A stretch of DNA of 64,000 nt. It comes from Heterohyrax brucei (taxonomy: Eukaryota; Chordata; Mammalia; Hyracoidea; Procaviidae). Of this stretch, positions 23,930 to 35,652 are shown one piece after another. The stretch is taken from assembly GCA_028571685.1 (NCBI GenBank), contig CM053140.1:60580201-60644200 (forward strand), given 5' to 3'. Below the pieces are notes generated by a model, which saw only the letters and a list, made by a program, of their open reading frames with translations, made no database searches and was not told where the DNA came from. Position 1 is the stretch's first letter; every line of letters begins with the position of its first letter. Both the position numbers and the translations under genes were made by a program.

Positions 23930-24115
23930 ACATTTACTGAGCACCTACTGTGTGCTAAATATTTTGCATGATCCATCTCTGAGTTAGGTGTTATTACTGT
24001 CTACATTTTCAGATGGGAAAACTGAGATTTAGAGAGGTTGAATAACTTGCTCTGTGTCACACTCTCTGAGTTAGTGCTAATTTGACCAGGTCTGTATCTA
24101 AATACCACACCATTA
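23930..24115 (-). mobile_element. MIR SINE
   Basis: Antisense MIR: 'catttactgagcacctactg', 'tcagatgggaaaactgagat' and 'gttgaataacttgctctgtg'. Confidence 0.8.
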
Positions 24116-24381
24116 ATACTGATTCTGGTGTAATTATTATTCTCATTACCATTCCTAAGACAGAGTAATTAGCCCCACCAGTCCAAAAATGCCAGATCCT
24201 CCAGTAGCCAAGATACTGTCTGACTGTCAGGCCTGGGAGGTCCTTCTGAGGTGGGGACAATAACCACTGATGGTCACTGAACAGGATCCACAGGGCCCCC
24301 CCTTACTGCATTTAGCAGTTTACATGTGTCACATTAGTGATCAGGAAATTGGGAATTTTAGCTTCCCTATAGGGTTGCTAT

Positions 24382-24547
24382 GGAAACTGAGGTGGCATAG
24401 TGGGTAACTGCTACATCTGCAAACCAAAAGGTCAGTAGTTCAAATCCACCAGGTGCTCCATGGAAACTCACTCTACGGGACAGTTCTACTCTGTCCCACA
24501 GGGTCACTCTGAGTCACAATCGACTCAGTGGCACTAGGTTTGATTAT
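24382..24547 (+). mobile_element. AfroSINE
   Basis: Sense copy with a clear tRNA-like head, B-box-like 'cagtagttcaaatccacca' and tail 'cacaatcgactcagtggcac'. Confidence 0.9.
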
Positions 24548-24606
24548 AGGGTTGCTGTAGGGTCTGTATGAATCAGTATTGATTCAGTGGCAAAGAGTTT
24601 AGTTTT
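24548..24606 (+). mobile_element. AfroSINE tail fragment
   Basis: A second tail copy directly follows (atagggttgctgtagggtct, then 'cagtattgattcagtggcaa'). It is either an internal duplication or the remains of a neighbouring SINE. Confidence 0.65.
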
Positions 24607-24626
24607 CTGGTTCCTATTTATCAAAT

Positions 24627-24821
24627 AGAGTCCTGGTGGTCCTGTGGTTAAGTGCCCAGCTGCTAACCAGAAGATCAGTGTTTGCATCTACCAGCTACTG
24701 CATGGGAGAAGGATGTGACAGTCTGCTTTCATCAAGATTACAGCCTTGGAAATCCTAAGAGGCAGTTCTTCTTTGTCCTAGAGTTTGCAATGAGTCAGAA
24801 TCCACTCAATAGCAATGTGTA
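24627..24821 (+). mobile_element. AfroSINE, long-centre subtype
   Basis: Sense copy starting 'gagtcctggtggtcctgtgg'. The longer centre includes 'tcatcaagattacagccttg', as in copies at 12021 and 50075. Confidence 0.85.
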
Positions 24822-24837
24822 TTGGCCAGATGGAAAA

Positions 24838-24932
24838 ACAGACCTATAGAGGCTAAGGGACTCGAGCACCGAAGAACTAGTAAGTGACTGAACAGGGATT
24901 TAAATCAAGTTTAAGCTCCAAACTCTTAACTG
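24838..24932 (-). mobile_element. MIR SINE fragment
   Basis: Antisense MIR: 'tatagaggctaagggactcg' and 'actgaacagggatttaaatc'. Confidence 0.55.
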
Positions 24933-24934
24933 AG

Positions 24935-25473
24935 GACAAGAGAGGTTAAATGATGGGAGTAATTTTACCCACCCTATTGACACTTGCAAATGCAGACATC
25001 TTAAGGTGGCCAGTTAGAAATGTTTTAGTGTCAATACGTACAGTCACTATTCTTTATTGCCATAACATGTCTCTTTGACATCCTTGCTCCCCATCCCTCC
25101 CAGAGCCCTGGGAGTGAGCATAGGACGAGACTTTCTTAGAAAGGCAGTAAAGGTGGTTGTCTCAGACATTGCTGAATTACCTGAAATAACTGCAAATGTA
25201 ATAGTTTATTTTTTTTAAGTCATGTTAAAGTATTCCCAAAATGAAGTGGATCAGCAGAAATAAGAAAAAGAAACTGTGGCTCCATCCAAGAAAACTCATT
25301 ATTCCGTGGGCTCAAGAAGCTCCTCTTCTATCTAAATACACTGAGAGAAGTCAGTACGTCTAGCAACAATGACCTGTTCACAAGTAACCTGATCCAGAAA
25401 GCCTGTTGGTACCCTAAAGCTCTCTTCCCCAACCCAGAGACACCAACTTCCCTGGAAGGCACCAGTAAGAGGA
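24935..25473. other. Unique sequence, no gene recognised
   Basis: No repeat or gene recognised upstream of the solo LTR. Confidence 0.4.
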
Positions 25474-25479
25474 TCCCAC

Positions 25480-26473
25480 CGCTGAGGTCTGTCACCCACA
25501 AAAGCCCCTGTGAACACAGTTACAAGCTTATGTGATGGCGGGCAGAGGCATCTCACCTGTGACATATTTCTGGCCATACTCTCCTTGATCATATTTTGTA
25601 ACCTAATCAAACCTTCCTCAAAAATACCTCTTGTCACCCAGCACGAGGATCAAAAAAGAAGGGTTTTACAACCCCTTCAGCTTAATGAATTCCAACGCAG
25701 CACGCCCAGCCTGAGAGCACCAAGGCCAGCCCAGCCCCGCTGGCTTCCCCCAACTGCACATCCCCCTCCACAGAAAAACAAGATTGCAGAAAGGCTCTGG
25801 GAAGCTCCCCAGGGATGGCCACCCCTCCCCAACAGCTCTTCCACTCCCTGCTTCAGGAAGACAGATAGGTTCCCAAGTTTATTATATTTGGTATGGCAAA
25901 TAGACAAATAGTAAAGAAATACCCTTCTTAGAACAGTTTAAGAGAGACTTAGGGTGGGGGACGGTGGACACTTATTGTCCCCACAGGAAGAGATAAAAAG
26001 AGCAAAGAAGGAATAAATAGAGACAGTTAGAGTATAACTTTTTAAAATGAGTCTATTCCCTCTTCCTGTACCTCTGACCTCGAAGTATAGATAGAGTTAA
26101 TTGAGCTCAAGGATTAGCCTTGTTCTGACTGTTGATTATAATCACAAATATACTTGTCTCAGACCATTATTTAGAGGGCCCTAATGATTAACATGAAAAA
26201 AGACCACAATGTATTGGTTCTTTACTAGCTAACAGAGAGGACCCTAATAATTAACATGAAAAGAGACCACGAGGTACCAACTTCTTACTAGCCAATAGCT
26301 TGCGTGGTCAAAGAGCAGTTACCTCATTGATTATAAAGATAAAGACAGACAGACCTTAGTGGGCTGCCATTCTTCAGACTTCTAATTGTCTCAGTCTCAT
26401 TTCTTTCTCTTTCCTGCCGACGCCGTACCCACCCCTTCATGGTCCGAAGCCCTTCTGGGGCTGGCTCCTGGCA
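25480..26473 (+). mobile_element. Solo LTR of the provirus family, copy 1
   Basis: Similar over its whole length to the LTR at 42019-43089, and more distantly to the provirus LTRs at 53395 and 59325. It shares the 'catctcacctgtgacatatt' segment, CCAAT (agccaatagc), TATA/AATAAA cluster (gattataaagataaagacag) and end (ctggctcctggca). A perfect 6-bp duplication tcccac flanks it (25474-25479 and 26474-26479). The start reads CG, probably TG altered by mutation. Confidence 0.85.
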
Positions 26474-27339
26474 TCCCACCATAGCCTTCCCCGCTAAATA
26501 ACAATTAGCAGGACTAGAAAAATGCTGAAAATTACTCGGATAGCAAAGATCAGTGAGTGAGAGCTTTATCAGAACCATTAAACAAAGCAATCCAAAGTAA
26601 CATCACAAAAGATTTAAAAATTAAGCAGTCATTGTGATTACAACCTACAATAGTGTGTCAAGACTTATGTGCTAAGCCTAAACACGATGACTGTCTGCTG
26701 AAATAAAAGATTTAAGTAGGATCCAAAGTCTCCTAACACAGTAGGGAAAAAGTCCAAAGCACAATAAAAAATCACCCATCATATTAAGAAGTAAGAAAAT
26801 CACAACTTGAATAAGCAAAGACAATCAACTGAGGCAAAACACCTAGATGAATCAGATGTTGAAATTACCTGAAAAGGAGTTCAAAGTCAGCATCAGAAAA
26901 TGCTTTGACAATCAATTAGGAATTCTCTTGAAACAAGTGAAAATATGGAAAATCTTACCAAGAAATCAAAGTTATAAAAAAGGAATCTAGAAGATTAGAA
27001 CTGAAAAATACAATAAAAGTTTTTTTTAAAAAAAATCTTGCTGGTGGGCTCAGTAGTAGAGAGGAGATGAGAGGTAACAGAATAGAATCAGAGCAATGTC
27101 ATTCACATAATCTGAACAACAGGGAAAAATAGAATAAGATAAATAAATAAACAGAGCTTTGAAGATTCAAAAGATGATAACTAAAGGTCTAACATTCATA
27201 TCAGCATAGCTCCATAAAGGGAAGAAAGATGGAATTAAAAAATATTTAAAGAGATAATGACTGACAACTTTTCAAATTTGGCAAAAGACACAACCTACGT
27301 ACCAAGGAAGCTGCACAAATCCCAAGCACATGTGCAGAA

Positions 27340-27636
27340 TTCGTGCTTAGAAAACTGGTTATTAAATTTTTGAAAATTGAAGACTGTGTCTCACATACTT
27401 TGGACATTTTAAGAAATGATAAGTTCCTGGAGAAGGACATCATGCTTGGTAAAGCAGAGTGTCAGCAAGAAAGGGAAGACCCTCAACAAGGTGAACTGAC
27501 ACGGTGCCTACAACAACAGGCTCGAGCATAGCAATAATTGTGAAGATGGTCCAGGACCAGGCATCTTTCTGTGGTACATACAGTAGCTGTGAGTCGGATA
27601 TGACTGAAGGCACCAAACAACAACAAAAACAAACGA
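27340..27636 (+). mobile_element. RTE LINE 3' end
   Basis: Sense RTE terminus: 'cacatactttggacatttta', 'atcatgcttggtaaagcaga' and the tail 'gagtcggatatgactgaagg' followed by 'caccaaacaacaacaa'. It matches the 63650-63830 copy. Confidence 0.8.
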
Positions 27637-28357
27637 AAACAAAATCTCAAAAGCAGCCAGACAGGAACACCATTTGAATGTCAACTGATTTTTTTTTTTT
27701 TTTTTGTCTGAAGCCACAAAAAAGGGCACAACGTTTTTCAAGTACTAAAACAAAAGAACCATCAACTGTCCATTCCATACCCAGTGAAACCATCCTTCAG
27801 GAGTGAAGCAGAAATAAACACATTCTCAGATAAAGAAAAGCTAAGGTTATTTATTACTATTGAGCCTACTCTTCAAGATTAACTAGAGAAAGTTCATCAA
27901 ACAGAAAGGATATGAAAAAAAGAAGCAGTCCTGAAACATCAAGAAGGAAGAAGGAAAAAAGGAAAAAGCAGAAACACAGGTACACGCAATGGATTATCCT
28001 TTTCCTCATCAGTTGTGTATATCATATTTAATGATTGAACAAACATTATAATACCATACAATACTCAAGACAGAGGGGAAGCTAAAGGAACCTAAATGGA
28101 AGTGAGGTTTATATACCTTATTTGAAGTGGTAGATTGTTATATTACATACAATATCATAATACCCAGAGCAACTACTATGAAAAATATAATAATTTTTGA
28201 AAACTAAAATCACGAGGAAGATGTAACAATCATAAATGTTTGTGCACCAAAAAGTAGAGCTTCAAAATACTTGAAGCAAAAACTAATAAAGCCCAAAGAA
28301 GCAACACAAAAATTTACAACTGTAATTGGGAACTTCAATACCCCTTTATCAGCCACT

Positions 28358-28526
28358 GGAAACCCTGGTGGTGTAGTGGGCTAACTGCTACGACTGCTAA
28401 TCAAAAGGTTGGCAGTACAGATCCTCCAGGTGCTCCTTGGAAACTCAATGGGGCAGTTCTACTCTGTCCTATAGGGTCATTACGTGTCAGAATCGACTCA
28501 GCAGCACTGGTTTGGTTTTGGTTTTA
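28358..28526 (+). mobile_element. AfroSINE, well preserved
   Basis: One of the best copies: head 'ggaaaccctggtggtgtagt', 'ggtgctccttggaaactcaa', 'ggcagttctactctgtccta' and tail 'cagaatcgactcagcagcac' plus 'tggtttggttttggttt'. Confidence 0.92.
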
Positions 28527-28535
28527 TATGACAGG

Positions 28536-28699
28536 GGTAAATCCTGGTGGTATAGTGGTTAAGTGCTACTACTGTTAACTGAAAGGTCAGCAATTCAAAT
28601 CTACCAGGTGCTGCTTAGAAACCCTATGGGGCCATTGTACTCTGTCTTACAGGGTTGCTATGAGTAAGAACTAACTTGAAGACAATGAGTTTGGGTTTT
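28536..28699 (+). mobile_element. AfroSINE
   Basis: Sense copy immediately downstream of the previous one. The L1 sequence resumes after it with 'tatatcagccattgatagaa', repeating the 'ttatcagccactg' that precedes the first SINE, so the pair sits in one insertion site. Confidence 0.9.
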
Positions 28700-28807
28700 A
28701 TATCAGCCATTGATAGAATTATTAAATAGAAAATCAGTAAAGATACAGAACATCTGAACAATACAATCAACCAGCAGGATCTAACTGACATTTGTAGAAT
28801 ATTCCAC

Positions 28808-28995
28808 ACCAAAAACAAACAAACAAACAAACAAAACAAAACTGAAAGCTGTTGAGTCGATTGAAACTCATAGCAACCCTGTAGGACAGAGTAGAATTGC
28901 TCCATAGGATTTCCAAGGAGTGCCTGGTGGATTCAAACTGCTGACCTTTTGGTTATCAGACATAGCACTTAACCACTACATCACTGGAGTTTCCA
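28808..28995 (-). mobile_element. AfroSINE with (CAAA)n tail
   Basis: Antisense copy with an aaacaaacaaac tail, body and tRNA-like head (catagcacttaaccactaca), inside L1 ORF2-like sequence. Confidence 0.9.
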
Positions 28996-29170
28996 CCCAA
29001 GAGCATCAGAATTCACATTTTGTCAAGCATCCATAGATAAGCTATATTCTTGGTGAATAGTGTGTGGGTACTCCATAAATCACAGCCATTTTATATGCCG
29101 TGAGAAAAAAATCTCAAAGATTTTTTTAAATTAAGTAATACAGAGAATGTTCTCTGACCATGATGTGATG

Positions 29171-30184
29171 GACCTGCAGACTCAGAGGGCCAGCTTCTGG
29201 ATCAGGTAGAAGTCACTGAAAGGTTCAGGAGCACAGGGACACGACCAATCCACATTTAGGAGAACATTCTCTGAGCCTAGGGCTTTCCACAGAGTCTGCC
29301 CATTAAATGGCTGCTGAGAAGGATGTCACATGACAGAAGTGGAGTGACACTGTCCAGGGCACATGCAAACGCAACGAGAGAGTGTCCACTCTAGGACAGG
29401 AAATGCTGCCATTTGTCAAACAGCTGCCACCTGCCTGGCTCAGGTCTCAGGCTTCTCGAGACTCACCTCACGTGTCTTCAACGTAGGTACAGGAGGAGTG
29501 TGCAAAAATGTCCCCAATAACGTCCTGATGCTACTTGTACAACAGAATGAATAACAATGCTCTAAGTTGAGAGACATGAAACAGGATTTTGATTAAAAAG
29601 TATATCAGCAAGTATTTCAATAAGGAAATCAATGGAAGCTCATGAAAAGAATTACTAGTTGGCTAATGAGGAAGAGTTAGTCAACAGAACCAAGTAGATG
29701 ACAGAGGAGAAAAGCCACAGCTCACTTTGTGGTTATAAGGTCTGAGACACCAAACTGATAGAACAGTGACGCTGAAATACGAGAAAACAAGCAACTTTCT
29801 TAAGGAATAGACAGAAACCAGCTAATGTGGTAACACCAGCTAATGGGGAACACCAACACCGGCAGCCCGGGTCTGCGCATTTCCTGGTCAGTGAGTGACT
29901 CCATAAGGTCCTTCTCATGTCCCAGAAGTGAGCCCTGGGGCTGCACCCTCAACTTAACCCCTGCTTTGCAGCACCCACAGACGCAGACTTGATCTCCCCG
30001 GTGCCTTTTCTCTACCAGAGGTGGCAGCTCCTGCCCACTGCCCCGCCTCAGTGTACAGCCCATCCTCTTCAGAAAGTCTCCCCTGACTATGCCAGGCCCC
30101 CCAGTCACCCAGTCTCTGACTTTGGCCCATCTCTCACCTGAACAAGCACAACATCGTGACCCTTGTGGTAATATTTAGTGGTAA
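29171..30184. other. Unique sequence, no gene recognised
   Basis: Short frames only (for example 29800-30108 minus, 102 codons) without recognised domains. Confidence 0.4.
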
Positions 30185-30345
30185 GAAGGGTAGTGGCACA
30201 TTGTTGCAGGTAAAGGCTTCAACTCGAGTCGAAGAGACCTGGATTCATATCCCAGTTTGCTGTGTGGCTTTGGTCAAGCTCCTTTTCTCATCTGAGTCTT
30301 AGTTTCCTCATGTATGAAGTACACGTTATCAATCTCACCCTTCCG
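30185..30345 (+). mobile_element. MIR SINE
   Basis: Sense MIR: 'gacctggattcatatcccag', 'gtgtggctttggtcaagctc' and 'gtcttagtttcctcatgtat'. Confidence 0.75.
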
Positions 30346-30554
30346 CAGACTTAAAGGTAATGCTGCGTGCCAAGTGTGTCCTGGTGATGCTCAAGGAATG
30401 CTGGCCAAGGTCATCACAGCACTCAACAGTTTACAGAGCACACCCATAGCTGTCCAGCTGAAATTCTCTCACTTATGGAAGGTGACTACCTCTGGCAGAG
30501 CCCCGTCATGCCCTTAATTGGAGACTCACCAGAGCAACTCCCAGAAGCAGGTGA

Positions 30555-30750
30555 GCATGAGCCCTGCACCAGACTCCCTGAGTTCAAATCCTGCCTCTGC
30601 TACTTCCCAGTTGACCTTGAGGAAGTAATGTCCCCTGTTTGAGCCACACTGTCCTCACATATAAAATCAGACTAACCACAACACATACGTCTGTAGGTTT
30701 GTTGTAGGGTTTGTACAGGTAAAGTGTGTTGAATAGTGCCTTCCATGCAA
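30555..30750 (+). mobile_element. MIR SINE
   Basis: Sense MIR: 'ctgagttcaaatcctgcctc', 'tgctacttcccagttgacct' and the 3' part 'gttgtagggtttgtacaggt'. Confidence 0.75.
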
Positions 30751-30774
30751 TAACCCCTCAGTCATGTCTGCATT

Positions 30775-30955
30775 CTTTATCACCCTCCCCATTTTACAGA
30801 TGAGAAAAATCAAGACCTTGAGAACAGTTGTGACTTGTTTCTCACAGGTGAGAAAATTGAGATCCAGGATAAGCATGAAGCTCACCGCAGGTCCCACACC
30901 CAGTAAGTGGAAGTATCCCACAGAATTCAAACCTAGGGTTGTCTCTGAAGTAGGC
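30775..30955 (-). mobile_element. MIR SINE with internal duplication
   Basis: Antisense MIR. The 'acagatgagaaaaatcaaga' segment is repeated as 'acaggtgagaaaattgagat' about 50 bp later. Confidence 0.7.
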
Positions 30956-30989
30956 AGCCAGGACTAACTCCATTTCTTTACTTGTTTTT

Positions 30990-31415
30990 CTTAAAATTCC
31001 TGACTCCCTAGCAGTATCTGGCCCAGGAAATCACACATTAACTTGTATGAGCTGCTGAGATAAAATCCTTTGTAGCCTTTGCAGCCTTCTTCTTAGAATC
31101 ATCAAATAAGTAGGCGTGCTAGTTCAACAGAGCCTCCAGACCCCAGTTCCTGATGCATATTCCTGAAGTGTAAGCTCATCACCACAAGCCCGCCAATTGC
31201 CCACATTCTGTCTCCCTTCACACCTGATGTTTCCCCTTACCTACACAAATCCTGCACTCGCCTGTAGGAGCTGGACACATTCTGAGGACCCAAACTCCCG
31301 CTGTCCATTACACCCTGTCATGTAATAAACCTCTTGGGTATTTACTTTATCTCTGTCTCAGTACTGCCTTTTGTGGTAGGTAGTCTAAACCCGTATTTTA
31401 CAGTAAGATCCCCAA
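30990..31415 (+). mobile_element. Possible old LTR
   Basis: C-rich sequence with 'catgtaataaacctcttggg' at about 31318, a polyadenylation signal followed by a U5-like ~80 bp. No clear ends or target duplication seen, so this is weak. Confidence 0.3.
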
Positions 31416-32217
31416 ACCCACTGCAAAGATGCTCTCCTCCTCCCCTCAGAGTTGTAGCAGCTGCAGGGGGGAAGTGAGGAGTCCACAACTCTGAAGAAGG
31501 CACCGTGACGGGCTGCCCTCTGCGATCTGCAGGGAGGGGAGGCTAGATTCTGGGCAGCCAGCCCTCAGGTCTCTGGACATCAAGATATCTGAGACCTGAA
31601 GTTGCCGGGAACTTTCTACAGGATTCAGTCCTTTCCAAAGCCAGAGCCTCCTCCAGGAGCTGGGAGGAGAGGAGGAAGCTTGTTCCCTGCAGTGTCTTCC
31701 CCATGGCACTTCAAGAGCGGTATTTCCACATCAAATGTAGAGGCTGTGTCTTCGAGGGCCTCAGGGATGAGCCCTACAAAAATGGATTTTTCTTAACCTC
31801 ATTATCTTTCACTCCTCAAGGTCAGAGGTCAAATCAATAACTTCCCACCTCTCCCAATCTTGTGGTGACCTGTGGCAAGATTGCAAACCTAGTTTAAGAA
31901 CTGTAAATCCATCTTCCCTCCCCTCTGGAAATCAATTGGAAACCCAGTTGCTAAACCCACGCTCAGTTTAACAGCTCATAAATCAAAGGCATCTCTGGGC
32001 TCAAGCCGGGCTGGCTGAGGGTGCTCCAGGAGATGCTCCCTTGAGTCTAGTCTACTCAGAGCCCAGTTCCATCCAGTGTCACAGGCAAGCCATAGAGACC
32101 TACTAGGGACAGGCCCTGAGAGCCAAGAGCTGTGGAAAGCCCCCAAACCATAAGAGACCTTCACACCCCTGCCTGCCTGGGCCAGCCCTCCTCAGCCAGC
32201 ACACAATGGAAACTCTG
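31416..32217. other. Unique sequence, no gene recognised
   Basis: No repeat or domain recognised. Confidence 0.35.
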
Positions 32218-32275
32218 GACAACCAAAACCAAAACAACCAAACCCATTGCTGTCAAGCTGATTCCAACTCAGAGC
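32218..32275 (-). mobile_element. AfroSINE tail fragment
   Basis: Antisense tail 'accaaaacaaccaaacccat' followed by 'tgctgtcaagctgattccaa'. Confidence 0.7.
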
Positions 32276-33589
32276 AAACCAGGCCGAGGAAAACCCCCAG
32301 AGAGCTGCAGGGAGAGCAGCATTACTGGACAGACTCCTGGTTCATGCCGCCTACCGCAAAGCCAGTCTCTGAGGCAGGAGGTTGGATGAAATAGTCAAAG
32401 GTAAAGGGACAAGGGCAATTCTCATCCTCAGAGCCTGTCCACCTTTGTCAGGCAAGTTAAGGGTTTTTATAGTGGGTAAAGGTGGATGACTGGGCAGGCA
32501 TCCATCAGGGGGCAGACCTCAGGGGCCTGGAGGCTCTCAACTGTCACCTGAGAGGGGGTGGGTCTCTGAACTGGTGCCCCGACTTGTTTGATGATCCCAA
32601 GAAGAAGGCTATAAAAGCTCCAAAGATTTTATCTTAGTGGCTCCAGTGAGTTACTGTGTGATTTCCTGAGCCAGATAGTGCTAGGAAGCCAGGAATTTTA
32701 AGAAAACAGGTAAAGAGATGGACTTAGTCCTGACTGCCTACTTCAGTCCCTCCCGTTGTTTGAAAATGGCACTTTTCAGGCTTCGGGTTTCAGCAGGGCC
32801 TCAGGCAAGCATAGGAGCACCTTTGGTCCTGGAACTGACCACCCAGGTCTCCTTACTCACTCACAAGTACTTGTCAAACACGTGCTGGAGGACACCAACT
32901 TCTGAAGTTGCCCAGGAATTTCCCTTGAAGTTCCCACACCCTCCAAAGCCAGAGAGCTTAAGACAGAGCCTCCGCCAGGCGAGGAGGGAGGCAGGAAGTA
33001 GAGCTCATTTCCAGGGCTCACCCCACCTCACCTTCTCTGCAGCATCTGTAGGGCTGTACAGTGGCCTGGTCCTGCAGGGTGGAGATCACCAAGCAGTTGG
33101 TATGTAAGGGGTACAAGCACTGCCCTGCCCCCAGCCACACACTGAGTGAGCACCCACCTGGGACCACACCTAGGTCCTGGGTCTCCTGAATTGACCCGCT
33201 AAGTACTTACATTGCAGTCAGTGGAGGCCCAGGCTTGGTTAAGGCACAATTTAGCAAAGCCGAGGCCAAGCCTGAGCGTCCCAGTCCTGAGATGCGCCTC
33301 AGGCCCTGCAGGCTGTGGAGGCTGGGGGTGGGGCAAGTCTTCAACTTCCACTCCTTACAGTGGATGCCAGTGCCAGTCAATTACCCCCAGTAATGGAGAT
33401 GTTTGCTCAGGGAATTAGAGAGGCAGTAAACAGAAGCCAGAGCAATTAACCACCAGGAGCCGTGGATGTGCTGAGCCTTCCAATGTCACAGCCCTGGCAG
33501 TGGCCTCGCCTCTGTGGAGCTGAGAGACTGAGAGTCTGAGCCAAAGATTCTAAAGGAGACGGAGCATGCGCAGGAGATCACTGAGTACA
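32276..33589. other. Unique sequence, no gene recognised
   Basis: The 129-codon plus frame at 32718-33107 has no recognised domain. No repeat recognised. Confidence 0.35.
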
Positions 33590-33672
33590 CATCGCTTCAC
33601 TGGACCGATGGAGAAACTGAGGCCTTGAGAGGTAGAGAGGTCCACCGAGACACCCAGCAAGCTAGTGCACTG
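33590..33672 (-). mobile_element. MIR SINE fragment
   Basis: Antisense MIR core 'gatggagaaactgaggcctt' and 'gagacacccagcaagctagt'. Confidence 0.65.
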
Positions 33673-33759
33673 GATCCTAGGTGTCCTGGAAGGCAGGTCA
33701 GGACTGTCCCCAGCCGACCTGACTGAGTACAAGATCAAATGTGTGGTGGCAAGTGTGGA

Positions 33760-33890
33760 AATTTGGCAGGTGAGAAAGTGACACTCAGAGGAGATGGGTA
33801 ACTTGCCCAGGGATTCACAGCAAGTTAAGGGGTGGAGCAAAGAGTTGGACCAGGCCTGTCTGACGTCTCCTAATTATGCTGCACCGCCTT
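33760..33890 (-). mobile_element. MIR SINE fragment
   Basis: Antisense MIR: 'gggtaacttgcccagggatt', then 'cacagcaagttaaggggtgg'. Confidence 0.7.
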
Positions 33891-34059
33891 CCTCTATTCA
33901 GCTTCTGGATCAGGAATTTAAAACCCAGGGAGAGGGCTTAACGGGAGCAGAGGAGATCTGGTGAGAAGGGAAACGCGAGGACCAGATCCCGGAGTGAGCA
34001 GCCGACCGATTCCCGGCTTGTATCCCTTCCTGTCTACGTGCATTGCCTGTGTTTAGTCA

Positions 34060-34202
34060 CAGAATGTTCTTGTTTCAATGAACCCTAAAGTAACCCAGCA
34101 GGAAGGTGGTTACTCTCTCCCCTTACAGGTGAGGAAACCAATACTCAGGAGGTCAGATAAGGGAAATGACTTGTTTAAGGTCGTATAAGCAGCTCATGGT
34201 AC
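34060..34202 (-). mobile_element. MIR SINE fragment
   Basis: Antisense MIR: 'cccttacaggtgaggaaacc' and 'aaatgacttgtttaaggtcg'. Confidence 0.65.
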
Positions 34203-34363
34203 CCAAGTGGGTATTTGCCTCTCGCTCCAAATCTTTCATTACCTGTTTGTGAGCGGAAACGTCTCCCCCTTGCCGGTTGACGTGATACTAAGTTGTGTCA
34301 GTATTGGAAAGAAAGAGGAGGTTTGTCTTCCTGATTCCCATAAGTTCTCTGCTTGTTCCTGCG

Positions 34364-34456
34364 GTATAAAGTCGCTGGTACTGTGGGACACCCTGTGGGG
34401 TTCATCCTTCCCAGCAAGCTTCAGCAACACCTGCATCATGAGCAGCTGCCCATGTA
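34364..34456 (+). promoter_or_regulatory. Candidate TATA promoter plus first exon
   Basis: A TATA-like box (gcggtataaagtcg, 34363-34376) is followed about 65 bp later by an ATG in 'gcatcatgagcagctgccca' (34434-34453). Then comes a strong splice-donor consensus, gtaagttt. That layout fits a short-leader gene with coding exon 1 starting Met-Ser-Ser-Cys-Pro, but I cannot identify downstream exons or a family. It may be chance. Confidence 0.25.
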
Positions 34457-34769
34457 AGTTTCTCGGTAGAGGCTGCTTGGCCTGGCACCTCAGCAAACTC
34501 CTCTGCTCCCTGACTAGGTCAGGACACCCAGCCCTGGTGGCTTGGACAGCCCTGATTTTTCCACAGGTGTTCCACCTCATCTTTATATGTAGAGGCTTCT
34601 TGTATCTTCGGTTCTTCCATTCTTCAGAGTTATGTTTACCTCCTAGAAGGCAATCCTCAGTTATAGTTAATAATTACTTATGTCAAACTTCCCCTATTCA
34701 ATTTTCTTCCAGGTTTCTGCCTCTAACTGGACTTTGGCTGATGAAGAATTGATATTGCCTATGATCCTG

Positions 34770-34926
34770 GGGAAACTGGTGGCACAGTGGTTAAGTGCTA
34801 CATCTGCTAACCTGAAGGCTGGCAGTTCAAAGCAGCGAGGCCCTCCTTGGAAGCCCTATGGAGCAGTTCTACTCTGACCTATGAGTTAGAATCAACTCAA
34901 TGGCAGTGGCTTTTTTTTTTTTTTTT
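34770..34926 (+). mobile_element. AfroSINE
   Basis: Sense copy from 'ggaaactggtggcacagtgg' to 'gaatcaactcaatggcagtg' and a T-rich end. Confidence 0.9.
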
Positions 34927-35652
34927 GGCCTGGTGGTCCCAGGGGATAGACCCACAAACATGGCTTTCATGGGATTGGTTTGTTCACATCCTGGGATTGG
35001 AGTACAGTGCTGATCTTCTGACCAATAGGAAATGGGATGCTAATAAGCCATTGCATAGAGTGGAATCACTATTAATCAACCTACTATGTGTGGTTCATTC
35101 TGGTGTAATGCCAGTGGAAGCAAGAACCTCAGGAGCCCTGTGGTGACTGCACTTGAGTGCTAGGCAGTTACAATGACTCCAAGGATGGTAGTGAGACGTA
35201 GATTCCCCTGAATGCCCTGGAGAATTTAGAATAAAAATCAACCTCAGTTCTCTAACCCTCAGCTAGGACAGCACTAAACAAATCTATTTCTTGCAGCCAC
35301 CTGGCTGATACCACTGAAAATCAAATATAAACGTGATCAGGCAGGTTGCTGAATTACAATATGAAATTACAGTCTTGCCCAGTTTCTCATGTGAAAGTCA
35401 GGTCACTGAGAAGTTGTTTCTCATAGGAAAGAGTGGGATCCTGAAACTTGGAAAGGAAGTACCTACTTGGACCCAGATGAAACCAAAGTTTTGAGCTCCC
35501 AAGTCACTCTGGGTACTCTTGACAGCAGAAGTGGTTTTCCCTCCAGTCCCTACGGAGATTAGCTTTGCCCTGCTTGAAAATTCTATGATAATCTCACCTA
35601 CAGAAGATATATTTAAATAGGATGCTCATTTGCACCCTTGCTTCTACCAGTG
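34927..35652. other. Unique sequence, no gene recognised
   Basis: No repeat or gene recognised. Confidence 0.4.

Larger units (their letters stand above)
26580..29170 (+). mobile_element. Old L1 LINE with nested RTE tail and SINEs
   Basis: A-rich L1-like sequence in three blocks: an ORF1-like region (26580-27340), continuation (about 27637-28357) and ORF2 endonuclease-like DNA. The last includes 'attgggaacttcaatacccc' near 28325 and 'gaatgttctctgaccatgat' near 29146. Insertions are an RTE 3' end (27340-27636) and SINEs at 28358, 28536 and 28808. No sense frame survives. Confidence 0.75.

Noticed and set aside
28358..28526. tRNA gene, because of A-box and B-box-like sequence
   Set aside because: It is the tRNA-derived head of an AfroSINE, with SINE body and tail.
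31600..33010. Possible segmental duplication between about 31610-31700 and 32920-33010 (shared ctttccaaagccagagcctc-like text)
   Set aside because: Similarity is short and patchy by eye. An alignment with a significance score would be needed.
34207..34752. 181-codon plus-strand frame as a complete gene
   Set aside because: It crosses the candidate splice donor and has no recognisable domain. Only the TATA-ATG-donor unit was kept, at low confidence.
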